From positions 41,282 through 105,281 of the forward strand of contig QLIY01000573.1 of assembly GCA_003260075.1 (NCBI GenBank): a stretch of DNA of 64,000 nt, read 5' to 3'. Each line of letters opens with the position of its first letter. Position 1 is the first letter of the stretch. This DNA comes from Phallusia mammillata (Eukaryota; Chordata; Ascidiacea; Phlebobranchia; Ascidiidae). The notes under the pieces are model-generated. The model worked only from the letters and a program-made list of their open reading frames with translations. It did no database searches and was not told the DNA's origin. Both the position numbers and the translations under genes were made by a program. Positions 38,701 to 50,137 of the stretch are shown in pieces.

Positions 38701-41700
38701 GACACTCTCAATGTCGATAAAGTCAGATGCAAATGGGGCATAGTGAAAAGGGTAAAACCACTTCCATGAGGCACATCCTAATAATCAAATTAGTTTTAGA
38801 AGTAAGGTGCAGTGCAACAATTGTTATCAGTACGAACCTTGGTAGTAATATGACAAAACCCAGCATAGACCTTCTACATATGATCGCACAACTTGGCGAC
38901 GAAATTCAAAATCCTAAAAATTAGATGTAAGTTCAGAAAAACACTTAGTGGTTCACCCTTTAGTTTTAAAGATATATATATTTCGCTATTACAGCATCGT
39001 CAGTATCTTATTAAACAAAAAATTAATATGTTTTTTTTACAAACAGTCAAGCAAAATGTAAAAACAAAACAGTACATCTTTAGGGTAGATATATCCAGCA
39101 CAAAATATTTATGACTCCATTGTGAATAGGTATTAGTGACATGGTCATAACATTGAGGTGTTTAATTCTTCACACCTGCATGGAAACGTCAAACTTGGTA
39201 CGGAAATATCTTTCCTTCCATCCATCTTCCCACAACCTCACTTCATCGGCTGGTTCATCGTCATCATCATCATCCGGCTAAAAATCATGTGTTTACTTTA
39301 GCAACTGTGAAACAGGATATATATATCAGTGTCTTGATACAATTTAAGGGACGTAGCAATCAGACAGAGCTAATACATTTTGTCTTCACACATATTCAGA
39401 AGACCATCGTGTTTGATCATCATTTTGCCAAAAGGTTATATAAATGCAGTTTTCAGAAGGATCAGTTGTGTTTAAATATCTAACATTCACATGTCTGCAT
39501 TATTATTATCAACAAGCATATTTGTTTTACTTTTTTTCTTTTAGCTGATGGGGATGGTGAACTTGAAGTTGACTCTGGTGTTTGCAGCATCGACCGAAGA
39601 GAAGCAGCAGCATCCTGTTAATATGACCACAAATTTATTACAGCACTCTCATAAGTTAAGAATATACAGCTAAATGTCAACAAGTTTTGTGGCTCAACCA
39701 GGAGAGTCAAGTTTGCTATCAAAGGCTAATAACTTTTGTTGAAGTTGCAAAAAAAGGGCCACTGGGGCAGAAAGTAATTTTTTTATCCTTATTTTACACT
39801 TATTCTTTTTCTGAAAAGTTGCACACGGTGACACGGTCTTTGTGATTTCCCACTCAAAACTTAATGTCACAATGAATAAAAAAACGTTTACCATGTTTTT
39901 AAGATCTCTTGATCGCATTTGCATTGCAGTTTCCTTGACATTGGACAGTGCCCTTGGAGATTCGAAGGCAGAACCAAGTGGCACAGGGGCATATTGGCCA
40001 CCAGGAATATATGATGGACCAGCATCACGCCTTGTCTTTTGTTTCTTGGCTTTCTGATGTAAAAGCAAAGATTTAACAGACAAAAACCAAAACAATAACA
40101 AACTCTTCTTTTTAGTTTGAGAACCCCTGCATTTGATCAAGCCACTTACATTTTTAATTCACTTTCAGGCATAGTCATTTTTATGAAAAAACTAACCTCT
40201 CTGGCACGATAGTTGACATCACTTTCCCTTCTTTTCCTAAAGATCATATCCTCCAATCGACCAATACCCTGCATAATCTTCTCCACTCTGCTTAGATTTA
40301 CTTGACCATTTGTTGTAAGATAACCCTGTGCAAACAAACATAAAACATTACAAATTCAAGTATTCTTCAATTACATATTTTGTTTTTTTATTTTTGTAAT
40401 CTGTGCTACTATTTGTATGGCAATCAGACAGAGCTAACACAAATTGTCATCAAATATTGCAGAAGACCATCGTGAGTAATCATCACTTTGCCAAAAACAA
40501 CAAAAACAGACAATGTGTTTCACAAGTTTGTCATTATGCTTAATAAGATTACCCCAGTTTGATGTACAATGTCTTTGTACAGTTTCACAAGTTTGTCGAT
40601 AGCACCTTCCCGAATCTCAAGGGATGGCAGATGAGGAAGGAAGTCATTTCCAACAAAGAAACACATCATTACCCAGTCATCAATAACGTTCTCGAAATCA
40701 TACTTGAATGGAAGACCTGGCATTTCCATTTCTCTGCCCAAATACTAAAAACCAACATAAACACTTAGGCATATAATGCATCTGGTATTTGTTTTTATAA
40801 TCATAATGTGAAAATTTTTGATCAACATACAAGTTGCACCCCCCCCCCCGCATTTCCATTTCTCTGCCCAAATACTAAAAACCAACATAAACACTTATAT
40901 GCATCTGGTATTTGGCATATAATGCATCTGGTATTTGTTTTTATAATCATAATGTGAAATTTTTTGATCAGCATACAAGTTGCACATATTTGACTTGCAA
41001 AAGTACTATAAGTGTGGGTCTTATGTATAGTTGTAAACTTGGTTAATAGAAGAGTCACATACTAAAAAAATCAGTGTATACAGCAGTGGTTCTTAACCTT
41101 TTTATCACGGGTGAACCCCTATGACATTTTTCAGTTTTTGGTCGAACCCCAACAGTTCCATCGTTTTTAACCCATTTTGTTTTGTGGGTCATAATTAGCT
41201 TTCGACCAAACGTAGTGGCAAAATTTACTGTTTGTCATTTTGTTAAATTCTGACATAATGATGCTCTTTGTTACTTCAAAAAAGAAAACAAAACCTTAGT
41301 GCAACCTTCCAGTGTTTAGATATTTAGCAAACAAAAACTGCCATTTTTATCGACTATAGAACCCTAAAGTTTGACGAAATCGAGATTTTGTACTGTACTT
41401 CAAAAAGACCTTCGTAGAACCCCTGATTCAGCGTTGTCGAACCCCTGAGGTTCGATCACACCCCGGTTAAGAACCACTGGTATACAGTAACGTTGAAACA
41501 GACTCAATACTAAAATTTAGTCAAAAGTATGGTTGTCTGACTTCATAATCGGCTACTTTTGTGTCGTAATGTAACATTGTGAAACTAAGTCATAAGCCCT
41601 TTTCAGAAATAGGTTTGCAACTCAGACTAGAAAAGCCAAATAACATGTGTCAATGAGCTGCATCTTGTGTAATATCAAGTACACTTTTATTGGAGAGGTG

Positions 41701-44700
41701 CTTTTGGGGGCCCTACAGAGTGACACTGAGATTATGGAATCAAACTGACACACCAAAACCAGTTTATCAGAATTCTTATATTTGTTGTTATATCACCCAA
41801 ACAGAACTTTTCATATTGTTACCTCTCTAATGGTGCATATCCGAATAAAAATGTAGTTTGTGCCAGATCCTGGAGGTTGGGATTGAATTTCACCATGTTC
41901 ACCTTCCTGCTCTTTAGGCAGACCACAACAGTCAGCCATTTCATGACCATACTGTGAACATATTCCACATGGTCGGGGCTGGTTGGGCTTGAACTCTTCA
42001 CGAATGATTGTGAAGTTAGGTTCATGGGTAGCAAGACCTGTTGGAAAACATAAGAGTTTAAAGAAAAACAACAACTACATGTTTACTAAACAAATGCAAG
42101 GGTAATATGGAGTAAGTTGATTATGTCTAGGCTCTTATATTAATGATGTAACTGATGATGTAACCGTATCAATGAATAGCATATTTTTACCTATTGCATA
42201 TCACTGAGGTGAATATTTGACCTAACTCAACAAGTTCCAAAAAGCATTTAGGAATTGTCAGATTATAAATGTTTCATGATGATTTCATTTTTAGCTCTAA
42301 TGCAAAGAGTAGATGTAAGATTATTGATGCTTAGTCAAGAACAATACTTCAAATAGAATTGATGCAAAAGTGAAGTCGCACTATTTAAAGTGGAGTTGAA
42401 GCTGGTGTTTTAAATAATGTGGAGTCAGAATATTATTTAGCTTTGTTTTAGGTTTGAATTTGTGTTAGTTTAGTTAAATTAAGAAATTTTTCTAATTTTT
42501 TTTAAGAGTTTGGTAAAAGTAAAAATCTTTTACCCGACTCCAATTTTTAACCTGGATTAAAAAATGACAATAGTTAAGACTGGTCGATTACAAATATGGT
42601 TAACAGCATGCTGTCACAACATTCAGGCAAAATAAGAGTTTTCAGAAAACTGTAAACAACTACAGCAACTTGAAACTCAGTACCAAACTAAAGGAATCAC
42701 CAAGCATGATGAGATCAGCATCAGCCCCACATATACAGTGGTGCGTATTGGGATCATGAGCTGACTGTCCCCGCTGTCTTCGAATAAAGTCCATAATTTT
42801 ATGTTCTCCTTCTCCTGGCACATTAGCATCGGACAAAATTACCTAAAGCAAAGAAATTGACATCTACAGGAATTTTTCAAAAAAATACCAAACCCAAGAT
42901 GTCATTTCAAAGTGCACATATGGGACAGGTAAATACCCCCCCCCCGTAATATGGAGTAAGTTGATTATGTCTAGGCTCTTATATTAATGATGTGACTGAT
43001 GATGTAAACGTATCAATGAATAGCATATTTTTACCTATTGCATATCACTAAGGTGAATATTTGACCTAACTCAACTAGTTCAAAAAAGCATTTAGGAATT
43101 GTCAGATTACAATTGTTTCATGATTATTTCATTTTTAGCTCTAATGCAAAGAGTAGATGTAAGACTATTGATGCTTAGTCAAGAACAATACTTCAAATAG
43201 AATTAATGCAAAAGTGAAGTCGCACTATTTAAAGTGGAGTTGAAGCTGGTGTTTTAAATAATGTGGAGTCAGAATATTATTTAGCTTTGTTTTAGGTTTG
43301 AATTTGTGTTAGTTTAGTTAAATTAAGAAATTTTTCTAATTTTTTTTAAGAGTTTGGTAAAAGTAAAAATCTTTTACCCGACTCCAATTTTTAACCTGGA
43401 TTAAAAAATGACAATAGTTAAGACTGGTCGATTACAAATATGGTTAACAGCATGCTGTCACAACATTTAGGCAAAATAAGAGTTTTCAGAAAACTGTAAA
43501 CAACTACAGCAACTTGAAACTCAGTACCAAACTAAAGGAATCACCAAGCATGATGAGATCAGCATCAGCCCCACATATACAGTGGTGCGTATTGGGATCA
43601 TNATATAGGTGGCTGCATTAGGAACCACAGTAGGTACTACAGTAAAATATTTTTAAAATTTATGATTCATTTGTTGCAAAAATTGACTGAATTTGTGCTC
43701 AATGTTTAGTTTCATTTCAAAAATCATTACCAAATATTGCAAAGGACTATAATATTTTAAAATTTGGCACTTAGTAAAGTTTTCCTTAATCCCAAGACAT
43801 ATATAATCTCTTAGTCAAATATTTACCTCAATTTTTCTCCATCCAGGATCATTATTTAACCGGTCTTTGATATAAAAGCGGAGGCAATTGGCAAGTCGAA
43901 ACATAAATGGAGTTCCCTAAAAATTGGAAAACTATCAATATGTGATCACAGCAAATTTGTTACTAAGTATGACAGTTTACCGGTGTGATGCAATTGCTAT
44001 CAAACTTTTCTCGCTTTGGATCATCGGGAGGTAACCTGGCACCACTGTTGCGAAGCTCCTGTCTAATCTTTTCCTTAATATCTGCATTTTCACTGAATGA
44101 ACAGAAATGTGTGTAATCAATGCCTATCTTTAACATTAATTTTTGTTTAATCAAGAATGATAAATTACCATGCAAATGAAATTAAATTATTTTCATCAGG
44201 GTTAAAGAGTCGAGGTTGGGTCTTTAAGAGTCAGAAGTTTTTATGTCTTCTAACTCATTGCTAACGCAAGTTTATGCAGTAAAGAAAACATTTTAGAGTA
44301 CTTTTTAAAAGGAGTACATTGAAAAACTGTTCACTTTTAGACATAGTAAACTGAGGAAGCTTAACTCCAGTCAAAGGTATTATATATTCATAAGACTAAA
44401 TTGACATGATATCACTATTTTTGTCATCAATAAATCAACTTTGGCAAACAATTTCTGAAAAAACTGTAAAGCACTTACACGCTTTCCTTTGATGCACGGA
44501 AACGTCTTGATCTTTGTTGGTTCATTTTAGCACGAGGGGCCTAGAAATGACAAATAGCAGATTAAGGTAATACCTTTACAACATCTTGTCAAGTGAATGG
44601 TGCATGAGTTGGGTCTACCATTGCATTCCTAAACAGTATTTCTCAAGCAAACACTACAATAAGTTTGTTACAAATTTACATACAAATTTAAATATTTTGT

Positions 44701-45170
44701 TTTTTACAAAATTTACTTACTACTCCATCAATGGCCATGTACAACAATCTTCGTGGACGTACAATAGCAAACAAGCGATCAATAGCCTCAAAAATGGCAA
44801 TCATAATTTCTTCTTCATTTTTAGGTGCAGGTCTGCATTATTTAAAATAATTAGAAATAGTTTTTTACTACAATAAATCTATCCAATTCCAACCTGTCCT
44901 CAGGATGACTGCAAGGGTGAATGATTCCATTCATATCTAGATACAAATTGTCGAATTCGATGTCGTTTGGGTTGGGTTGAGAAGTGTCGACTGGGATATC
45001 AACTCCATTAATGGATTTCGGCTGCAAAACAAAGTTGTTTAAAGGAAAATAAGTTTCACTTCATACGGATACAACATGTTGATTTCTATACAAACCTTTT
45101 CCTCGTTGCAATGTACCACAATTGAAGAATACTTTCTGCTTAACCACCTAAAAAAGGCTGGAACTCCCAT
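35705..45170 (-). CDS. XRN2: XRN2, nuclear 5'-3' exoribonuclease
   Basis: XRN2 degrades uncapped RNA in the nucleus and drives torpedo termination of RNA polymerase II. Twenty-two phase-consistent exons give 937 residues: 45170-45096, 45021-44894, 44832-44721, 44540-44479, 44092-43981, 43916-43827, 42842-42701, 42037-41823, 40744-40553, 40325-40197, 40053-39892, 39614-39531, 39277-39176, 38913-38838, 38777-38581, 38356-38200, 37896-37704, 37554-37429, 37289-37170, 37052-36934, 36510-36383 and 35797-35705. The start [14 protein letters not shown] is the family N-terminus. Also seen are [41 protein letters not shown], a zinc knuckle ([14 protein letters not shown]), [20 protein letters not shown], the basic linker and Asp-rich patch, [12 protein letters not shown], and an Arg/Gly-rich tail ending SRYGVY. 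A duplicated contig (42946-43601) places a false copy of 57 bases of exon 7 in the preceding intron; C11 at 40839 does the same to 25 bases of exon 9. Confidence 0.95.
39356..40496 (+). repeat. pair of dispersed ~78-bp repeats in two XRN2 introns
   Basis: The block at 39356-39434 and the block at 40420-40496 share gcaatcagacagagctaa, then cagaagaccatcgtg and catcattttgccaaaa with a few differences. They lie in separate introns in the same orientation and have no spacer or n nearby, so unlike the C10 pairs they look like copies of a genuine dispersed repeat. Confidence 0.6.
40720..40986. repeat. ~120-bp direct duplication split by C11, duplicates an exon edge
   Basis: Copy 1 (40720-40838) and copy 2 (40850-40986) start gcatttccatttctctgccc and end caagttgcac. 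Copy 2 carries an extra internal repeat of catctggtatttg. The C run at 40839-40849 equals C10 plus one native C. The first 25 bases of each copy are the 5' end of XRN2 exon 9 with its acceptor, so the second copy is a false splice acceptor. Confidence 0.85.
41084..41479. mobile_element. hAT-type MITE, 396 bp, perfect 8-bp target duplication
   Basis: The ends are cagtggttcttaacc and ggttaagaaccactg, perfect 15-base inverted repeats of the hAT type. The 8-bp flanks are identical: gtatacag at 41076-41083 and at 41480-41487. No coding frame lies inside, so it is a non-autonomous element. It sits in the XRN2 intron between exons 8 and 9. Perfect flanks and termini suggest a fairly recent insertion. 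Confidence 0.95.
42102..43601. repeat. 656-bp block present twice (redundant contig)
   Basis: Block 42102-42757 recurs at 42946-43601 with about a dozen scattered differences. The second copy is bounded on the left by C10 (42936-42945) and on the right by n (43602). The first copy runs into unique sequence including the rest of XRN2 exon 7. The second copy ends abruptly inside that exon and so carries only 57 exon bases (43545-43601). It behaves as an allelic contig inserted between two others. Confidence 0.9.
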
Positions 45171-46213
45171 CTTCAGATGTTGTAATATTGGGCAATGGAA
45201 AATTATGTGGGTTCACTTCACTTTTACAAGTTTCTGTTTTACAGCATCGTCATGCTCTAACTTTTAATAGTACTAATTTTTATTGTTTTTATTTTCTAGC
45301 AACACTATTGGAATCTAGTGCGAGGTAAAACCTACTAAAATAATAAAAAGTAATTCTCCCAGAACTACACTAATTTAAATCAGAATTAGGTGAATGAAAA
45401 AAAACTCGGACAACATGCACTTATGAATTAACTAAATGTGATGAAATATAAGCGTGCAAACGGCGAATACCCCAAACTCCTAAACTAACGATCAACGTTT
45501 GCTCCTTCAATCATTCTGATCAAGAAATTTACAACAAACGTGGTAATTTTTTCATCTCTCGTTCCGCGCGATCATCGGGCGGCGTACTTCGAAACGCATG
45601 AGCGCCAGGCAAGAGACAATAATCAAAACGCAATATTTATCAGAAGCAATTTTTACTCAGCATTGAGGGTTAAAAACAACATGATTTCTTATTGTTAAAA
45701 ATATTTTAGCAAAACGACCAACTTCACACAATTTATTGGCGATTGTGGCAAACCAATTGTTGTTGCACAATTGCATTTGTCACGATTGACAATGCCTGTG
45801 ACAATCATGTGATTATCAACGGATATTCGGCATTTGCTTTGTTGGCCCGAAATTCCATTCACCAAGAATAATGCTCGTCACGACTTGCTCCCTGGTGGAC
45901 AAAAGAATGCATATAACACAGCGTCGCAAACGCCAGTCATTTTTTTGGTTGTGCTGCGTCAGTTTTTAGAGCGTTTGATGGCCACGCAGGCACGCATTTG
46001 TTGGACATGTTGGTGTTATTGTTGTTGTTTTTATTGCCACATGCTGCTGTTTTTTTGTGTGTGTGGGTATGTAATGTGATAAACTGTACCATGTACCTAT
46101 GTTTATTTTAACTGGTAGTTTGTTGGTTTTGTGTTGGCTAAAAACAGGGAAAGAGAAGAAAGGAGTTTATTTTAACGTTAAACAGTCCAACACTGAAGCT
46201 GTCAACTTGCAGC
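45171..46213. promoter_or_regulatory. shared upstream region of XRN2 and TMX1
   Basis: XRN2 starts at 45170 on the minus strand and TMX1 at 46214 on the plus strand, so this 1043-bp stretch holds the 5' flanks of both. A short GC-richer patch lies at about 45545-45610. No TATA box or other specific site is convincing. The frames at 45834-46079 and 46099-46281 have no supported product. Confidence 0.5.
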
Positions 46214-48485
46214 ATGTCGTGGGCGTTGTTTGTGCAAGTTATCTGTCTTCTTGCCTCCACTACCCTTGTTTCGTGCCGTAAGACGGGAAAAATTATTGTT
46301 TTGGATGACAGCAACTGGAAGAATTCATTAAAAGGACAATGGATGATAAAATTGTAAGCATTCTTAGAAGTTACCTTTATGCGTTTTCACTAAATATAAT
46401 TACCACTTTTGGTGCTTACCATTTAAATATATTCAACTTCTCAAGTAAAATTTATGTCTGACATTTTACCCACTTTTCACTCAGTTATGCCCCATGGTGC
46501 CCAGCTTGCAGAGCCAACGAAGAAGATTACAAAGCTTTTTCGGATTGGAGTGAAGATTTGCAAATAAATGTTGCAATGATTGATATTACCAAAGAAGCAG
46601 GTAAAGAAAGTTACACTAATATGGAGAGAATCTGAAAAAATGTGTGCTTATTGATTTACCCATGTTTTTGTTCAGGTTTAAGTGGGAGATTTATGGTCAC
46701 AGCTTTACCATCGTTCTACTTGTAAGTAGGACAAAGGAATAATTTGAGGTTTAGGTCATAGAGTGTACCCGTTAATAATTGCATGAACTTCTATGATTTT
46801 TATCTGTTAAAAAACAGCAGTAACAAATTTGCAACTGTTAAATGTTTGTAGAAAAAATGCATGTAACTGTAGAAAAAGTGTAGAAAAAATATAACATTAA
46901 ATTTGTGTAATTTTAGTGGAAAAGATGGAGAGTTTTGGCGTTACAATGGCCTGCGCACAGCTGACGCCATGCATGACTATGTAGAGGGTGAATTGTGGAA
47001 AAATAATGAACCTGTGTGGTGGGTTCGTCATCCTGATTCAATACAGTGAGTGAAACTGCTGCGAGTTATTTTTCAAATAAATGTTCTCATTGAACACAAT
47101 AATGTAACCATTTTAGGATGACCATGATGTCATGGCTATTTAAGACCTCAGTCATCATGAAGGTATGTGGTTTTCTGCATTTTATTTGCATGATCATTTA
47201 TACTTTTCACATAAAACGAATGTGATATGAAATTTTAAATTGTAGATATTTGCATCTCTTAGCTATTCTGTTACAGAATGTTCATGATTCTTTGACTGAA
47301 AACTATGGACTATCCACATGGGTGTCTTATGCAATATTTGGAGTTGGTACCATCATTACTGGCCTAGTCCTTGGCTTAGTAAGTTATATTTATATTTTTT
47401 GTCTGCTGAGTAAAGAGTATTGTTGATGTATTATCGTAACAGGAAATTTTGATGATACCTCATTGAGCACAAAAACAACTAGTCAAATATCAAAACAAAT
47501 TTTGATTAAAACATAAACATTTCAGGACAACTGTTATTATAGTCGGACAGCAAATTGTGTTAGGATGCCTCGTCCAAAATATATTTGGAATTCCTACTTG
47601 TGTTTATTTAGTGAAATTTCAGATGTAAAGCCAGTGATATAAAAGTTATGCCTTAAAATGTTTCAGTTGCTAGTGTGTATCACTGACTTCATTTCACCTT
47701 CAAAACCCACCAGACGTCCACCCAAGGCTACAGGTATATGGTGCTATTGTTTATTTTCTTACTTGTAATGTTTTCAAACTGCAAAAACAGAAATCACACA
47801 CATTTTGGGGGACCCCCCCCCCGTGCTATTGTTTATTTTCTTACTTGTAATGTTTTCAAACTGCAAAAACCACACAAATCACACACATTTTGGGGGGTTC
47901 ACTTGCTAAGTAGTGTGAAATAGTATTGGCAATGTAATAAATTATCTGACAAAAATGTGCAATATGTGGCATAAACATTTTGGCCATTTGAGTATGGAAA
48001 GATTTCATAATAATAATGAATGAAACATTTTTACAGAGGGACCATTTCATGTGCCTGAGGATTTAAAGAAGAATGCTGAAGAGGAAGAGAAGAGCAGGAA
48101 AGAAAAAAGAGCAAGGGAGAGCGAAGAAGAAGATACAGGTGATGAGGGAAGTGCAGTAGCAACTGATGATGAAGTGGAAAGAGCATCTCAGGTTAGGACA
48201 AAACTTACCCCATAGATAAACCCCCATGTTTACATTATAAATTGTCAAATTGCTGATTTCACAGAAAACAAACTACTGTAAAATTGAAGCATCTGTGACA
48301 CAACTTATTTTTCAAAACAAAATGAGTTCTGTACAAAAATATCGCATTTACATCTATTCCCAATATATTTAAATTGTTTTATTTTACCAGCATTCACAGG
48401 AGTCCATGAATGGATCACAAGCATCATCTCGTGCATCACAAGAATGGGAAACCATTCACGCTCTTGAGGTGGCAGATGCCGAGCA

Positions 48486-48564
<79 letters not shown>

Positions 48565-48613
48565 TGCGGACGCCGACACGAAAGAGGCAGGCGACGGCGC
48601 CAAGACTGAGTAA
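46214..48613 (+). CDS. TMX1: TMX1, thioredoxin-related transmembrane protein of the ER
   Basis: TMX1 is a type I ER membrane protein with a lumenal thioredoxin domain acting in disulfide exchange. Exons: 46214-46353, 46485-46600, 46676-46721, 46917-47045, 47117-47162, 47277-47378, 47667-47733, 48037-48191 and 48391 to the stop. The phases agree. Residues 1-21 form a signal peptide (MSWALFVQVICLLASTTLVS). The active site is CPAC at about residues 52-55 (APWCPACRANEEDY), as in vertebrate TMX1. The cis-Pro region (ALPSFYF), a membrane helix (WVSYAIFGVGTIITGLVLGL) and a Glu/Lys-rich cytoplasmic tail follow. The last exon is broken by 77 C (48488-48564), probably a gap. The frame entering the run would continue to a stop ending at 48609, whereas the likelier tail (DADTKEAGDGAKTE, stop 48611-48613) is in another frame, so tail length and frame are unknown. 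Confidence 0.92.
47741..47898. repeat. ~75-bp direct duplication split by C10
   Basis: Copies at 47741-47812 and 47823-47898 start gtgctattgtttattttc and end with cacacattttggggg. The second has a short insertion (aaaccacaca). C10 lies at 47813-47822. It is inside a TMX1 intron, eight bases past a donor site. Confidence 0.85.
48488..48564. other. 77-base C run inside TMX1 coding exon, probable gap
   Basis: Seventy-seven C without interruption interrupt the last TMX1 exon. Read literally they encode about 25 prolines on plus or glycines on minus. A pure, uninterrupted run of this length in a coding exon is implausible, and other C runs here mark contig joins. It is best read as a gap of roughly this length filled with C. 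Confidence 0.75.
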
Positions 48614-50137
48614 CTGTAGAATCAGCCTCTATAAATATTATATAGGACGTATTGTGCACGTGATTCTGATGTACCTTACCTGTGTTCTCATTTTCACACC
48701 GGGGCGACCTGTAGACTTCTATTGCAATTGGTACTTGGTGGCATTTAACAAGTGTTTTGTTTCACGCGCTTTGCCCTGCAGTGGACACGTGTAGTACTTT
48801 TTAACCAAACAGAAACATGCCTTTAATACGATTTCTGATGTTGTAGGCCAGTAGCTTTGAACCACTGGACAAAATGTAGTTATCTATGTAGCCTATGCTA
48901 TGGCCAAGTCTTACCACATTAAAACACTAAATACGTTATTAACCGAACTTTCGGGTGCTTTGCAGTGTTTGGTGTGCAATATTGAAACTGGAAGAAAATG
49001 CATGTACAATTCATTACACTGTTTATTGTTACTCTGTTCTTGTTCTTGTATTACATACAGAAGCTTTCTGATTTTGTGTTTTTAGTCAGTTGGTCATTGT
49101 TTTGTTTTTTTGTTTTATTTTTATTAGCAGGTTCATGTTAAAGGTTAACCAACAGCGTAGTGAACATATCTTTGCCCCCCCCCCTGATTTTGTGTTTTTA
49201 GTCAGTTGGTCATTGTTTTGTTTTTTTGTTTTGTTTTTATTAGCAGGTTCATGTTAAAGGTTAACCAACAGCCTAGTGAACATATCTTTTTTTTAAAAAG
49301 TTTATTAGCAGATCGAAAATGACAATTTTTGGGTATAGGGTTAATACATTGGTTCTGAACTTTTCAAGGAACGTGGTCCTCGAGTAACCCGCAGGCCCGT
49401 GAGACATTGCTCACCTAAAAATATAGACGACAAACACCCCAAACGTAAAGTCAAGGAATAAAGTCCAGGATCAATCTTGATGGATATTAATTTAAAAACG
49501 GACGAACGGTATAAATCCAATGCATATAGTAATAGTTTGTGTCGTAATCACAACATGCACCCTAGCTATCACAAGTCAGACATCTCATTGCACCTGAAAC
49601 CGGACCAGCAACAATTTCTACGATAAAATTAGGTCGATTGTCGCATCCCAGAAATAAGTATCCTCAAAACAGCTTAAGTTTTAAAATTGTTCAAGTATAT
49701 TAGAGTTCAGTAGTTAATTTAACTTCAAACATGCTACAAGCAACGGCACTCACGGTGGCTTCAACATAGACACATATATCGCGTGAGAAAAATACTCGAA
49801 ATCTTCAAAACAAATGCACATCATAGTAATGAAACCAAATTTGAAAAGGTGTTTTTTTGCATTACGAAGGAAAGGGAAATACTCCATTAAGTCGTTGATA
49901 CCATTTTCGTGGACGAACACAATCATCATAAACTGGAAATATTTCATTGTGTCACATAAAAAAATGTATTTTTTTTGCTACACAGTAAAAAAATGTATAA
50001 TTGCAGCCACTAATCAAAACTACTTCAGTTGTAGTTAAAGCGATTTTGTTTTACATACTCGAGAATTTGTGATCAATTTCAGTTGCAGAAATCGAATGTC
50101 CTTTTATCACAGTAGAACAGGCTATAAAATTTATGTT
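48614..50137. other. intergenic between convergent TMX1 and carboxypeptidase genes
   Basis: This holds the 3' flanks of TMX1 (plus) and the carboxypeptidase (minus) and the duplicated block 49069-49290. Near 48856 (tttgaaccactgg) and 49341 (ttggttctgaac) are sequences like hAT element ends, possibly decayed copies, without matching partners. No gene is supported. Confidence 0.4.
49069..49290. repeat. 106-bp direct duplication split by C10
   Basis: Copies at 49069-49174 and 49185-49290 start tgattttgtgtttttagtc and end gtgaacatatcttt. They differ at two or three bases (gttttatt versus gttttgtt, gcgtag versus gcctag). C10 is at 49175-49184. Confidence 0.85.

Noticed and set aside
48406-48659. 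Polyproline and polyglycine proteins over 48406-48659 on both strands
   Set aside because: They exist only because of the 77-C run, which is probably a filled gap; the plus-strand part before it is the TMX1 tail.
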